Assembly (NCBI RefSeq): GCF_016545825.1
Contig: NC_052614.1
Span: forward strand, 56,923,864 to 56,987,863
From: Eucalyptus grandis
Lineage: Eukaryota > Streptophyta > Magnoliopsida > Myrtales > Myrtaceae
DNA length: 64,000 nucleotides
Direction: 5' to 3'
Made by a program: the position numbers and the translations under genes. The notes below the pieces were generated by a model that was given only the letters and a program-made list of their open reading frames with translations, searched no databases and was not told where the DNA came from. How positions within the stretch are numbered: the first letter of the stretch is position 1; each line of letters starts with the position of its first letter. Below are positions 35,501-48,257 of this stretch, in pieces.

Positions 35501-36228
35501 GATGTTACAGTAAGGGTGCTCATGACCGGGTCTGGTTCGAGTGAAGGAAAGATAATGGAGGAGGGAAGTGTTGGGGTGTTGACGAAGAAGGAAATGAAGT
35601 GATGGTGGAGTGGGCGAGTGGGTCTAAGAATCTGCTGGTTATATTCTAGCGACAAGGTTGGATTGAGCAATACCAGAGGCGAACATGGCAGCCCATGACA
35701 ATTTACTTAGCTAGGAAAGGGTGAGTGTTTCTTGGCTAATTGGAAATTTTTTTAGCCAAAGATATGCTGACTAAAGAAAAAAATCCGTTGATTTGGTTAA
35801 ACGATCGGTGGTGGTGAATGGTGACATTGGTGGCCTTGCGATGGAGCGAATGGAAACAAAGTCAAGGCCCAAAAAGAAAGTAAGAGTCTCGCATAGAGAG
35901 AAATGTTGCATCACGACAAGCACGCGTTGGCTAAGTGCCAATACGACGAGACCGTTCCGCAAATCGACCAAAATCTTTAAATTACGGTTCAAAATATAAG
36001 ATTCCCAAATTAAACACAAAGGAAAAAAATTAACGTAATCTAATTAAAAGAAACATCATGGCATAAATAGATAAATGATAATAAAGTAAAATAATTGCAA
36101 TTACTTTTTTTCATTAACAAAAATAATACTTTTGCTAATTGAACAACATACCTAAATTCCCATTGGATCCAAAGTTAAAATATCCCAGTAATATACAACT
36201 CAGGTTAGTCGAAAATCAGGATGTCACA
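32516..36228 (-). mobile_element. Non-coding LTR-like sequence interrupted by a TRIM
   Basis: No coding domain. The right edge, read on the complement, is TGTGACATCCTGATTTTCG, resembling the start of Del/Tekay-type LTRs. Segments such as 'ggtgtcagaatgccgctcttgaaccg' on the complement also suit such an LTR. It may be the rest of the gypsy 5' LTR. The region 33050-33530 has degenerate repeats around 'aggcatctcgcac'. The left limit is not resolved. Confidence 0.35.
34924..35509 (+). mobile_element. Complete TRIM/SMART miniature LTR retrotransposon
   Basis: Two almost identical LTRs (34924-35179 and 35253-35509; TGTGACGACCC...GGGATGTTACA) enclose only 73 bp. That interior holds a primer-binding site, TGGTATCAGAGC (35182-35193), and a polypurine tract, AAGGGGGGGAGAG (about 35240-35252). 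The perfect 5-bp duplication GTAAG is on both sides (34919-34923 and 35510-35514). Each LTR carries CCCACATCG and a TATA box, TATATAAGG (35073 and 35403). It has no coding capacity, so movement must have used proteins of another element. The LTRs differ by only a few bases (near GGACTCC/AGATTCC), so it is young. Confidence 0.95.
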
Positions 36229-36985
36229 TTTATATGCAGTTTATGGCTTGGTTTCTGAATCCACATCGGTTGTGTGTACTTATAAGCATGAGAATTAGTT
36301 GTATAAGGTTTTGGAGTAAATAAATTGATGTTATTTCGTCTACTGTCGTGCTTTGTCCGTGGCAAATAGACATGTCCATGCTCGCTGAGGATCGGGCTTT
36401 CACATGAATTTTGGAACTATCAAGGCCAGGTCCATTTAATAGACAATATCAATTGGGGTTGGCCCAGAGAAACCACTCTATTTGGACTCTATCCACTAGC
36501 CTTGAGTCATCTTCCACATGTCACTAAATTCAGGTCCTTATTTTGATTTCTGTATTCATTGGGTGAACAGAAGCTAGTAGCCACCATCAAGCCACATCTT
36601 GGTCGAATCGAATATGCTCGGTCAAATGACAATATCCAGTACTTATACAATATATTTTCACTTTCTCCAATATAAGAAAAAAAAATATTGTTTTTTCCCT
36701 AGGAAAAGAAAAATAATTCCAAGAAGGGGGGCCTCGGTTCATTTCTAGGAAATGTGACCCCCGATGACGGGGTTGCTCGTCCCTCATCTACCTTCTTTTT
36801 TTTTTTTTTTTTGAAAAGTCCAGAAAGTTACATGTTCAAATATGGTCAAAAGTGGCAGCGCAAGTGCTAATATTCGCGGCCAGCATTGTTCACGAGGAGG
36901 AAGAAGACAAATTGAGAATAGAATATGTGCGACGAGAGCGCATGGGCTGGCTAAAAGTTGCCAATTTAAAATTGGAATCATCACG
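36229..36985. other. Intergenic stretch, nothing recognised
   Basis: Only short ORFs; a T run at 36792-36812. 'ccacatcggttgtgtgtacttataagc' near 36262 looks like an LTR-promoter phrase, but no ends or partner were found. Confidence 0.4.
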
Positions 36986-36989
36986 TCCA

Positions 36990-38225
36990 CCGTAAATTTA
37001 ACTTTTTTAACATCTTCATCTTTTCTTTTTGGTCGATACATTTTCATCTTCACATAGGGGATAAAAAATAAATTCTATTACACAATTATCTCTAAATAAA
37101 TATTTATCATATCCAGATGTGGATATATAAAAGAAATCCTTTACATTGTCATTGAAAATGATATAGAAGAAGAATATGAGCAAAATCCCCAAACCATACA
37201 TCTTAATTTTTTTTTTTTTTTGTCTGATTTATGGACATGTATTGTATATCTAGAAGCTAGCACGTTCTTTAGAAAAGTTTCACGTGACGGTCCAATATCA
37301 TTTGCGCATTTGTCTTTATCCAAGGAGTTTAAAAAAATTGAACTTGTTGAAAAGTGTCAGGCACTTCATTCAAAGTAATCCTCGATCCTAATTAAGTAGA
37401 CCTATATGTTTTGAACGACAATAGCCTTCACCGGTTTTGCTAATAAAGAGCATTAGCTAGAACAAAAAAAACAATAGAATTTTTATCTTAAAGTGAGCCA
37501 ACCATGTTCATGGGTATTGGTTGGCTAGTTCATACTGAAAACATCAGCTCCGTTCTTAGCTAAACCCACACCACATCCAACTTTTTCTTTAGTGGAGAGA
37601 GAGAGAAAGAGAGAGGAATATACAAGTATATGCTTCGCTTTTTAACATCTTCATCTTTTCTTTTTTGGTCGATACATTTTCATCTGCACATAGGGGATTA
37701 AAAATAAATTCTATTACAAAATTATCTCTAAATAAATATTTATCATATCCAGATGTGGATATATAAAAGAAATCATTTACATTGTCATTGAAAATTATAT
37801 AAAAGAAGAATATGAGCGAAATCCCCAAACCATACATCTTAAATTTTTTTTTTTTGTCTAATTTATGGACATGTATTGTATATCTAGAAGCTAGCACATT
37901 CTTTAGAAAAGTTTCACGTGATGGTCCAATATTCATTTGCGCATTTGCCTTTATCCAGGGAGTTTAAAAAATTGAACTTGTTGAAAAGTGTCAGGCACTT
38001 CATTCAAAGTAATCCTCGATCCTAACTAAGTAGACCTACATGTTTTGAATGATAACAGCCTTCACCGGTTTTGCTAATAAAGAGCATTAGCTAGAAAAAA
38101 AAAAACAATAGAATTTTTATCTTAAAGTGAGCCAACCATGTTCATGGTATTGGTTGGCTAGTTCATACTGAAAACATCAGCTCCGTTCTTAGCTAAACCC
38201 ATACCACATCCAACTTTTTCTTTAG

Positions 38226-38263
<38 letters not shown>

Positions 38264-39502
38264 TATACAAGTATATGCTTCGCCTTTTAACATCTTCATC
38301 TTTTCTTTTTTGGTCGATACATTTTCATCTTCACATAGGGGATAAAAAATAAATTCTATTACACAATTATCTCTAAATAAATATTTATCATATCCAGATG
38401 TGGATATATAAAAGAAATCCTTTACATTGTCATTGAAAATGATATAGAAGAAGAATATGAGCAAAATCCCCAAACCATACATCTTAATTTTTTTTTTTTT
38501 TTTTGTCTGATTTATGGACATGTATTGTATATCTAGAAGCTAGCACGTTCTTTAGAAAAGTTTCACGTGACGGTCCAATATCATTTGCGCATTTGTCTTT
38601 ATCCAAGGAGTTTAAAAAATTGAACTTGTTGAAAAGTGTCAGGCACTTCATTCAAAGTAATCCTCGATCCTAATTAAGTAGACCTATATGTTTTGAACGA
38701 CAATAGCCTTCACCGGTTTTGCTAATAAAGAGCATTAGCTAGAAAAAAAAAATAGATTTTTTATCTTAAAGTGAGCCAACCATGTTCATGGGTATTGGTT
38801 GGCTAGTTCATACTGAAAACATCAGCTCCGTTCTTAGCTAAACCCACACCACATCCAACTTTTTCTTTAGTGGAGAGAGAGAAAAGAGAGGAATATACAA
38901 GTATATGCTTCGCTTTTTAACATCTTCATCTTTTCTTTTTTGGTCGATACATTTTCATCTGCACATAGGGGATTAAAAATAAATTCTATTACAAAATTAT
39001 CTCTAAATAAATATTTATCATATCCAGATGTGGATATATAAAAGAAATCATTTACATTGTCATTGAAAATGATATAAAAGAAGAATATGAGCGAAATCCC
39101 CAAACCATACATCTTAAATTTTTTTTTTTTGTCTAATTTATGGACATGTATTGTATATCTAGAAGCTAGCACATTCTTTAGAAAAGTTTCACGTGATGGT
39201 CCAATATTCATTTGTGCATTTGCCTTTATCCAGGGAGTTTAAAAAATTGAACTTGTTGAAAAGTGTCAGGCACTTCATTCAAAGTAATCCTCGATCCTAA
39301 CTAAGTAGACCTACATGTTTTGAACGATAACAGCCTTCACCGGTTTTGCTAATAAAGAGCATTAGCTAGAAAAAAAAAAAACAATAGAATTTTTATCTTA
39401 AAGTGAGCCAACCATGTTCATGGGTATTGGTTGGCTAGTTCATACTGAAAACATCAGCTCCGTTCTTAGCTAAACCCATACCACATCCAACTTTTTCTTT
39501 AG

Positions 39503-39590
<88 letters not shown>

Positions 39591-40202
39591 ATACAAGTAT
39601 ATGCTTCGCTTTTTAACATCTTCATCTTTTCTTTTTTGGTCGATACATTTTCATCTTCACATAGGGGATAAAAAATAAATTCTATTACACAATTATCTCT
39701 AAATAAATATTTATCATATCCAGATGTGGATATATAAAAGAAATCCTTTACATTGTCATTGAAAATGATATAGAAGAAGAATATGAGCAAAATCCCCAAA
39801 CCATACATCTTAATTTTTTTTTTCTTTTTTTTTGTCTGATTCATGGACATGTATTGTATATCTAGAAGCTAGCACGTTCTTTAGAAAAGTTTTACGTGAC
39901 GGTCCAATATTCATTTGCACATTTGCCTTTATCCATGGAGTTTAAAAAATTGAACTTGTTGAAAAGTGTCAGGCACTTCATTCAAAGTAATACTCAATCC
40001 TAATTAAGTAGTTCTATATGTTTTGAACAATAACAGCCTTCACCGGTTTTGCTAATAAAGAGCATTAGCTAGAAAAAAAAAAACAATAGAATTTTTATCT
40101 TAAAGTGAACCAACCATGTTCATGGGTATTGGTTGGCTAGTTCATACTGAAAACATCAGCTCTGTTCTTAGCTAAACCCACACCACATCCAACTTTTTCT
40201 TT

Positions 40203-40265
<63 letters not shown>

Positions 40266-40567
40266 ACAAGTATATGCTTCGCTTTTTAACATCTTCATCT
40301 TTTCTTTTTTGGTCGATACATTTTCATCTTCACATAGGGGATAAAAAAATAAATTCTATTACACAATTATCTCTAAATAAATATGTATCATATCCAGATG
40401 TGGATATACAAAAGAAATCCTTTACATTGTCATTGAAAATGATATAGAAGAAGAATACGAGCGAAATCCCCAAACCATACATCTTAATTTTTTTCTTTTT
40501 TTTTGTCTGATTTATGGACATGTATTGTATATCTAGAAGCTAGCACATTCTTTAGAAAAGTTTCACG
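36990..40567. repeat. Tandem array of about 640-bp units, six copies
   Basis: GGTCGATACATTTTCATCT recurs at 37031, 37667, 38312, 38942, 39638 and 40311 (spacing 636, 645, 630, 696 and 673 bp). Each unit also contains 'ggacatgtattgtatatctagaagctagcac', 'tgtcaggcacttcattcaaagt' and 'tattggttggctagttcatactgaaaac'. It then reaches a (GA)n tract whose length differs from unit to unit. The last unit breaks off near 40567. Copies 2 and 4 resemble each other most, as do 1, 3 and 5. Minus-strand ORFs of 99-126 codons recur in each unit but have no domain and end in poly-Ser-Leu from the GA tract. Confidence 0.9.
39505..39588. repeat. Expanded (GA)n microsatellite in the 640-bp array
   Basis: About 40 GA units here. 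The tracts at 38226-38260 and 40206-40260 are shorter, and those at about 37595 and 38873 are short and interrupted. Confidence 0.95.
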
Positions 40568-41364
40568 CCGACTTAACCACATAGGTCTAAGTTTCAACGA
40601 AAACAGCCAAGAAATTGGCCTTAAATCAAACAAAATTCTCCTTATGCAAACCCTTAACCACCGCGACTTCCGCCACTCGATTATCCTCTGGCGATCACCA
40701 ATATGTTGGATTAGCTAAAGGCTATTCTTCCCCATGGTGGTGCGATCGGAAGGGTTCGAAGTTGAGCAATGGGTTGCAGGAATTTGACCGGAGTCGGTGA
40801 CTTTCCTCTTGGCCCTAAAATGCCCGATTTACTATTCATCTTGAAACCCCACGAAAATACACCTGAAACATGACATAAACAAGTCAGAGATACTAATATG
40901 CTCTGATACCAAATATTAGACATAAATTAACGATTGTAATCACACAATGAAGAACAAAATTCCAGCATTGATTAGAATCATATGCAGAAAACAGGATTGA
41001 TAATAAACTGACCTCTAGCCATTATTTGAGTTTGTGTTTGTTAGAAATCCATGGAGATTCGATGAAATTATGAGCACACTCTACTAACCCAATCCCCTCA
41101 TGTACTAATGGTGTATTTCCGAATAAGATGATTTATGTTAGACTTTGTGATTGCCCTTACGTAAAATGAACATTTGTCTTTTATAAACCGCTTCCCATCA
41201 ATGTGGTTACCAAAAGGGCAATTGTTATGAAAGATTGTAAACATGGAAACTGTACCATGGATAACCATTACTTAAAAGAGAAAAGTGGGTCAATGTCTGA
41301 GAATAAGTTTTTTATTTTAAAAAATCATATCCCTAAAAAATGTGGGGATCACGTTATAGATTAT
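40568..41364 (-). mobile_element. Retroelement leader relic with primer-binding site
   Basis: The complement shows a TGGTATCAGAGC primer-binding site at 40900-40911, so a minus-strand element is implied, with LTR-like sequence to the right ('cacaatgaagaacaaaattcc'). No gag or pol domain was recognised on the left (about 40570-40899). The junction with the 640-bp array at 40567 is sharp. Confidence 0.4.
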
Positions 41365-42460
41365 AAGATGCCCATTCGACATTGAAATAGGGAAAAACAA
41401 AGTTGAAATGAAGAATGTTCTAAGTACAAAGGTTTGAGATATAAGCTTCATCTTTAGCAAGAAGAGTAACTTTTTGTGTGAGATAGATTATTTTATTCAA
41501 ACACATTGTCCCGAAAAAAGCTTTTCAGATTTAAATAATTTTAAAAGATATTATCTGAACTACTTCAAGAAATGTGAAGAGAAGTGCCTCTTCAAATGTA
41601 TTGTTTCTGAGAGAGGTGTCTATTCTTGCATATATTAAGCAAATATTATTTTAAGGACATATCATCTAAACAATTTCGAAGAATCATGCTATTTGTCTTA
41701 GACTGAAGGAACTAGAAATTTGGGAGCAGCGTAACAAATTTATTCTTTCGAAAACAAATACAATCTAAAATACCATTTAATTCGAAGGGATATGTGTGTT
41801 TACAGCTCAAACACATAATTTTGAAAAGAGGTGTTAGCAGAACGAACCAACTATCTAAAACAAGCGTATCGTTTCAATGAAGTAACTAACCTCTAGCTGT
41901 TATGATTCAACTTTCAACCCAAAATTAAGGGTTAGGATTTTGATGTCTATGAGTGAATGCTAGAAATCATGACAAAGAGACCACTTAAAAGAATGTAATA
42001 TGACATATACAAAAAAGAGAAGAGGACTGTGTTTTTTTTATTTTTTAATGTAGCGTCTTAAACAGAAGCATATATTCGTGCAAATTATGTTAAAATAAGT
42101 AATTTCCAGCTTGAAGGAATGAACTTCATTCAAATGTATGAAAGATACAAAAGGATTCATTGTTATGGACATTGTCTTGCTCTCTAATTTTCCTTTGCAT
42201 GGTCCTTTTTTTTTTTCTTTCACATGTACCTTTGCTTTGTCCTTGGTAAGGACAGATCATCCGCCAAAACGAATCAGAAAAGCTCGATGAAGATTGCCGA
42301 TTTTCAAGTTCAAGCCACTAGAGAGTACGAAATTTTGCAAAAGCTCGCTGGCATTTTGTCACAAAAGAGGCAGATTGTTTAATTAATAGGTAAAATCCGG
42401 CTATGTTTTTTCTTCATCCCAGGTGCACTTCACTCCACGTCAAAAACGAAAAAAGGGAAA
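41365..42460. repeat. Segmental duplication, copy D1
   Basis: It matches 45990-46235 continued at 59319-60765, in order: 'gacattgaaataggg', 'agttgaaatgaagaatgttctaa', 'gagaggtgtc.a.tcttgca', 'catatcatctaaacaatttc', 'ggagcagcgtaacaaattt', 'acatatacaaaaaagaga' and 'tcagaaaagctcgatgaag'. No recognisable coding sequence; what the segment originally carried is unknown. Confidence 0.75.
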
Positions 42461-42479
42461 TTACTTTTAGGGGCTTGTT

Positions 42480-43492
42480 TGGTAACGGCAAAATAGTAAC
42501 TGATTATATTTTTTTGTTGGGTAACTTTTTTGTTTCCGTGAATAGATTTGGAACAAAATTAAAAAGTAGAAAAAAATTATTTCTTTTTTTCTCTAGAATA
42601 ATTCCATAATCAAATCTATTTTCTTTTTTTTTCCTTTTTCTTTTCTTCTTTTCTTTTTGCCTTTTCTTCTTCTCCTTCTTCCTTTGGCCGATTGTCGACC
42701 TCAACTAGGTTGGTGACCTTGTCGAGAGAATCACCTACCCCGACAAGGCTAAGCCTCATTGGCCAAGCCTCCTCGGGGGGCTGGGCAAGGCTTGGCTTTG
42801 CCTTGGCTAGGCAAGCTCGAGACTTGCCCAAATCTATTAAGGCGAGCTCACCTAGCTGCGGCAGGCTCGACCTCGGCGAGCCACCACGAGGTCGGCCTCG
42901 CCAAAGTCCAGTGACGTCACCAAGATGAAGGCTGACGAGGGCAGGTGGACGAGGCTCAGCCTCGCCTTAGCTAGGCGAGCCTCGCCTAGATCTAGTGAGG
43001 CCGAGCTCGCCCAATTGCCGGCAAGACTTGACCACGCTAGGCCACCACGAGGGCATCGTTGCTCGTCCTTGGCGAGGCCAACCTCATGGTGGCCCAGCGA
43101 GGCTCAACCTTACTAGTGGCTGAGCAAGCTTGGCCTCACCAAATCTAGGTGAAGCCAAGCTCGCCCAGTCAAGGTGAGACCAAGCCTTGCCTAACCGTCA
43201 ACAAGGCTTGGCCTTGTCGAGGGCCAGCGACGCTCTAACATGAGATCACCGATTAAAGGAAGAAGGAGAAGAAGAAAAGGAAAACAGAAAAAATTATAAT
43301 AAAATTAAAAGAAATTCTAAATCACAAAAGAATTTGAGGTCTTATCAAACACATTTTTATCTCAGGAATAGAAATTTTGGATAATTACCAAACACCTTCA
43401 AATGTTCATAAACTCATCTAAGGAATAGAATAAAAAAAAATCATTTCTAAGCAAAATTTGTTCCTGAAAGCATAATGATTACCAAATAGATC
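42480..43492. mobile_element. Foldback/Harbinger-type element with long GC-rich core
   Basis: The left end is GGGGCTTGTTTGGTAACG; the right end reads GATCTATTTGGTAATC on the complement. TTTTA flanks both sides (42475-42479 and 43493-43497). The arms have C/T-rich then A/G-rich tracts. The core (about 42690-43250) is made of GGCGAGCC/GGCTCGCC words with CTAGATCTAG-like spacers. ORFs on both strands in the core are repetitive and share no known domain. Confidence 0.8.
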
Positions 43493-43499
43493 TTTTAAC

Positions 43500-43860
43500 A
43501 CAAAAAGTGTCACGTGATGGTCCATTATTTATTTGCTCATTTGCCTTTATAGTGGTGTTTAAAAATCTTGAACTTTGTTCAAAAGGGCCAGACACTTCAT
43601 TCAAAGTCAACCTCGATATTAGTTAATAGACCTATATGGTTTGGAGAAAAGAAATACCTTCACTAATACAGAGCATTAGCTGGGGGAGAAAACAGTGAAC
43701 TTTGATTTTAAAGTGAGCCAGCCAAGAAAATGGGTATTGGTTGGCTAGTTCATACCGAAAACTTCAACTTAGTTCTTAGCTAAAGCCACGCACTTCCACC
43801 TCTTTCTTTAGGATGGAGAGAGAATAAACAAATATACAAGTTTTGCTTCTCAAAAAAGAA
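43500..43860. repeat. Diverged single copy of the 640-bp unit
   Basis: It matches the second half of the 640-bp repeat: 'gtcacgtgatggtcca', 'cagacacttcattcaaagt', 'agagcattagct', 'gggtattggttggctagttcata', 'tttctttag.atggagag'. It has no GA expansion, so it probably reflects an older form. Confidence 0.75.
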
Positions 43861-46235
43861 AAGAGAACCACTTTACCACCGATAAAATGAGAGAAAGTCA
43901 ATTACATCTTATAATAATTGTAAGATATGGAAATATGATGAAAGCATCTAATGACAATCAAACAAACAAAGCCATGACATACTTTGAATTCATTTGAGGG
44001 AGACGTATCAAATTGGTTGCAGCAAGATTCCCAAATTAGTCTGTATATCCTGAGAGTATCATCTTTACTTTTGCATGTCAGTGTAACAATTAGCAACACT
44101 TTTATTGAGTTGAAGACATCCATGGATAAGAGAAATAGAGATAGAGTCATACATAGAGCGTGCGACAAAGAGTGCCAACGCCCTCCTAGTAACGACGATG
44201 TGATTTGATAAAGATAATAAGTTCTTTGAACCATAGAATCATTTTTGTCACACGCCTGTTAAACACTAATCACAAAACTCTCCTCCTCAGCCGCATAGCA
44301 TCTTGTTGCTTCCCTCGCCAACCCACAGTCGAGGCCATGATGATCACCACCCCAACCCGTCGCCAGGTTGGATCGACCACTCATCCGTCCCTTTCTCTCT
44401 CACTCACATGGTTGTGGCTAATAAATCGATTTTAATCCTCTGTAATATTGGAATTTTTTTCTCTTTCGGTAAACTATATGATTTTTTTTTTTCATGTTGA
44501 ACTAAATCTTAATTGCCATTTTTTAAAATTTTGTTTGTGAATAATTCCATCCCGTACGTGTTATGGTGGAAAATATGTGAAAATAGGAAGGGAACAAACG
44601 TATCATTCCAATAATTTTGATGATGTTAAGCATGAGAGTTGGCTGTACAGGGAAACATTTCTGAAGCAAGACAAGCAAATTTCACTATAAAGTAAAGTTC
44701 GACAATTAGTAATCTATCGAGTCATTCGCGAAATCATTGGCATTTCTCAACATGAAAAGAGAAACACTTAGTAGAGAGAGATAATAATAACAAATATGTT
44801 GAACACAAAATATCAACAAAATGAAATAAAACGTTAAGCGCAAAAATCTTAAGCATCGACTGATTAATCAATGTTTAAATGATTTGTAGAACAAAACGTG
44901 TGTTATTGTGTTGGTCACTCATTGATTTAAATGTTGAGTTCATGTGTAAAAAAACGACATGTTGAAAGAATTTTTTTCAAGTCTATTGTCAATGTAAAAA
45001 GAATTTAAGCTTTATTGGATAATTAACATGTTGATGGTTTCTATTGCATAGCTATCTTGAAGCCCATAGGAAAAATTACCAAAAAAATAATAAACATATT
45101 GTAATTATGTCAATTCAGTCCTAAACCCCCTTTTTTTTGCCGATTGAGTCCTAAACTTTTTGTAATTATGTCAATTTAGTCTATCTATCCAATTTTGGCT
45201 AGCCAACACTAGCATAACAATTTTTTAATTATATATATATATATATATATATTTTCTTTTCTTTTCGTTTTTCTCTTCTTTCTTCTTTTGCATTCTTTCC
45301 CCCACAATGGCTAGTGAGGTGAGGGCCGTGAAGCCCTTGCCAACTGCCAGCAAACATCATGGTCCTCACTCGGCCTCACCCAGATGTAGGTGAGGCTGAG
45401 GGGCCACGAGGGAGATGGCTTCGCCTAAATTTGAGCGAGGACAACCTAACCATGGCCTTGCTTGCCACAGGCGAAGGTGGCCTCTCTCGTCGAATGTAGC
45501 AAGGCTCAACCTTGTCGTCACTAGGCGAGGGTGATATCACCCAAATCCAACAACGGGGCAAGCTCACCCTCACCCAGTAATGGTGAAGCAAGCCTCACTG
45601 CTGAACAATAAGGTCGCCTCAACTCACCGACCGGCCTTCACCTTTGGCTAATTGGCTCGGTTCGATGACCAGCCAAAGGGAGGAGGAAAAGGGAAAAATA
45701 AATAAAGGCAAAGAAAAGGAAAAAGAAAACATAAATGAAAAATTCGATAAAATATTAAAATATTATTAAAAATTATCAACGTCGATGTTGGCTAGCTAAA
45801 TTTGGCCAAATGGATTGAACTGGTATAATTACAAAATGTTTAGAACTCAATTAGCGAAAAAAATAAGTTTATGACTAATTTGGCAGTCTTGCAATAGGTT
45901 TAGGAATTTTATGGTAATTTTCCCAAAGCCCATGTGTCATATATTCAATGGTAAATGTCTGAAAAAAAGAGTTTATGTTGGTATTGGCTATAACAATCCT
46001 TAATAATAGAAGCAGATGCTCATTTGACATTGAAATAGGGAAAATATAGTTGAAATGAAGAATGTTCTAAATTCAAAGGTTTGAGATATGAGCTTCATCT
46101 TTAGCAAGAAAAGAAACTTTCGTATATGAGAGATTATTCTATACATGAAGTAAATCGTAGTAAATTTTAATGTAGTTATACGAAGTGTTAAAAAAGAAGA
46201 GGAAATGCAAATCACGTAGCAAGCATTCTACCCGA
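43861..46235. repeat. Segmental duplication, copy B (left part)
   Basis: It pairs with 8560-10290. It is interrupted by a foldback element (45068-45925) and then by the 13-kb retrotransposon; similarity resumes at 59324. No gene recognised in it. Confidence 0.7.
45068..45925. mobile_element. Mutator-like foldback element with GC-rich core
   Basis: The left end GGAAAAATTACCA mirrors GGGAAAATTACCAT at the right. AAGCCCAT is duplicated at 45060-45067 and 45926-45933. The arms share 'aattatgtcaattcagtcc' type text with the element at 16926. The core (45306-45660) carries GGCGAGG/CCTCGCC words. Copy A at about 9870 shows the same place without the insertion. Confidence 0.82.
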
Positions 46236-48244
46236 TGTCGCGACCTCTCTCTTTTTTTCGGCGCCCGCAATCGGGTACGAGCGCCTAAGGAGGCTAATGG
46301 CTCGGCTGAAATTAGTTAAGCCCGGACTCTCCCAAGTCCACCAATTCACGACTTAATAGTCCAAGTTTTTAACCCGTAAGTCAATTTTAAAACGGAGTCG
46401 CCACTAATCGATTTGGGGTGGGTTGATTAGAAACCCAAGCGAAATATCGGGAGAAATACTCGCTCTGCGTAACCGAGAGAAATTAGGATCGGGGACTTGA
46501 TTACACTAGTTAATCACTAATGCCCTTTCGGTACCTAATCTTGTTTAAACCCTAAAGCTTTTTGGATTTTTGAGGGATTTTCCATGCATTTTGGTAGGAA
46601 AAACATTTTTTAGTCTTTTTTCTAATTTTTTGGACATAAAAAGCATTTTTTGGATTTTTGGATCTTTTTCTGAAAATATAAATCATTTTTTGGCTTTTTC
46701 TGACTTTTTAGGCTTTTTTGGGAAAATATGGATATTTTCGATTTTTTTATTTTTTAGAAAATAAAATATTTTTTTATTAAAATATTATTTTAGATTAAAA
46801 TAATAAAAGCGAACCGGGTCGGATCCGCGGGTTGGGTCCGACCCGGGCCAACGACAAACGCAGACGGGCCGCGTTGCCCCGACTGGATTTTTCTTGTCTT
46901 TTTTTCTTTTAAATGTAAAACCTAAAAGCCCAAACCCACTTTGACACTTTAAAAGAAACTCAGCCCAAAGACTACCCGGCCCACGCGCACAACCCGCCCG
47001 GGCGGAACCCTCCCCGGTTCAAACCCATGCCCGACCCACTCTCTGACCCGGTTCCACGACCCGCTCCGGCTCGCAACCCGGTTCCTTCGGAACCCTACCC
47101 GACCCGGATCCGGCACACGACCCGACTTGCAGCCGCCCCCCCCGGAGCGCAAACCCTACCCGATTTTCCGGGTCCGGATCCGCTGCGACCTCCCTCGCAA
47201 ACCGTAGGGTTTGCGAATCCGCGGCGCCGGGAGGAGACCGAAGCGATACGACGGTGACCATGGCCACGGCGGTGACGGCGACGATGATGGGAACCACCAC
47301 GACGGCGACGCCGATAGAATGAGGTTGCGATGGGCGGCGACGGCGACGGCTTTTACCTTTTCTTGAACGGAGGCGATGACGGCGACGACACGAGCGATCT
47401 ACGACGGCGGCCACGGCGAGGGCAAACATGGCGATGACCGCGCGGACGACGACGGCGTCGCGGGGTCCCGGACGGTCGATCCGACTAGATCCGGCGCCGA
47501 GTTATCTTCTCTCTCCTCGGGCTCGCCCTTCGAGCTCCCGAGTCTCTCGGGGACCCCTCCGAGCTCACCACGCCACGGCCGGCCAGAACTCGAGCTCCCG
47601 AAGTCTCTCGGGGGACCCCAAGCCTCGGCTGGCCTCTCTCTCTCTACCTCCTTCGCCCCGGATCCGGGCTTGCTCGTCCTCGGCTCCCCTTGAAGTCTCT
47701 CGGGAAGCTCGAAGCTTTGCAGCCTTCGATCGTTCTCGGCGTGCCCTTTGCCGTCGTCGGGAAGCTCTATTTATAGGCGAGGAGGCGGCCGGTCGATGGA
47801 GCTTCGACCGCCGGCCTTCGCACGCGGAACGGCCTCCGCCGGCTAAACCGGCGTCCCATCCGAGCTCCTCCAACAAGGCGTGCTCGGCATTGAAGGAAGC
47901 CATGATGGCGCTTGAGATCTGTCTCTTCCGGCCGACGTCGGCCTACACTCCTCGGCCGTAGGTTGTCTTCGCGTGCGTGAGTTGCGAGGCGGAAGGGAAG
48001 AAGAGGGAAGAAGGAAGAAGAAGAAGAGAGAGAGGGCCGGGCTTAAGGAGAAGGAAGGGGCCATAAAGGCCTGGGCGGGGAAAAAAAGGAGAGAAAAAGG
48101 AGGGGGCTAGGCTTGGCTACCAATTTTTGTTTTCTTTTGTTTTTATTGATTTTTTTTGTTGTTTTTGTTATTTATTATTTATTATCTAAAAAATAAAAGA
48201 AATTAAGACCTAATTAAACCTAATCAAAATTTTAGGTGTCAATA
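46236..48244 (-). repeat. 3' LTR (left) of the 13-kb element
   Basis: 2,009 bp, TGTCGCGACC... to ...AGGTGTCAATA on the + strand. It includes a very GC-rich half (about 46950-47950), where ORFs up to 177 codons occur on both strands without domains. It differs from the right LTR by scattered substitutions and many small indels. Confidence 0.93.
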
Positions 48245-48257
48245 GCTGCCCCTCTTT
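48245..48257 (-). other. Polypurine tract of the 13-kb element
   Basis: The complement reads AAAGAGGGGCAGC directly before the left LTR, the place where plus-strand synthesis starts. Confidence 0.7.

Noticed and set aside
34924..35509. Cassandra-type TRIM with a 5S rRNA domain
   Set aside because: The LTRs contain a TATA-type Pol II promoter, and I see no 5S-like internal promoter.
37589..40521. Repeated minus-strand ORFs of about 63-126 codons, which might look like a small gene family
   Set aside because: They are parts of a tandem DNA repeat, end in poly-Ser-Leu from GA tracts, and are broken differently in each unit.
46949..48064. ORFs up to 177 codons in the LTRs
   Set aside because: The two LTR copies shift frame relative to each other, and no conserved domain is seen.
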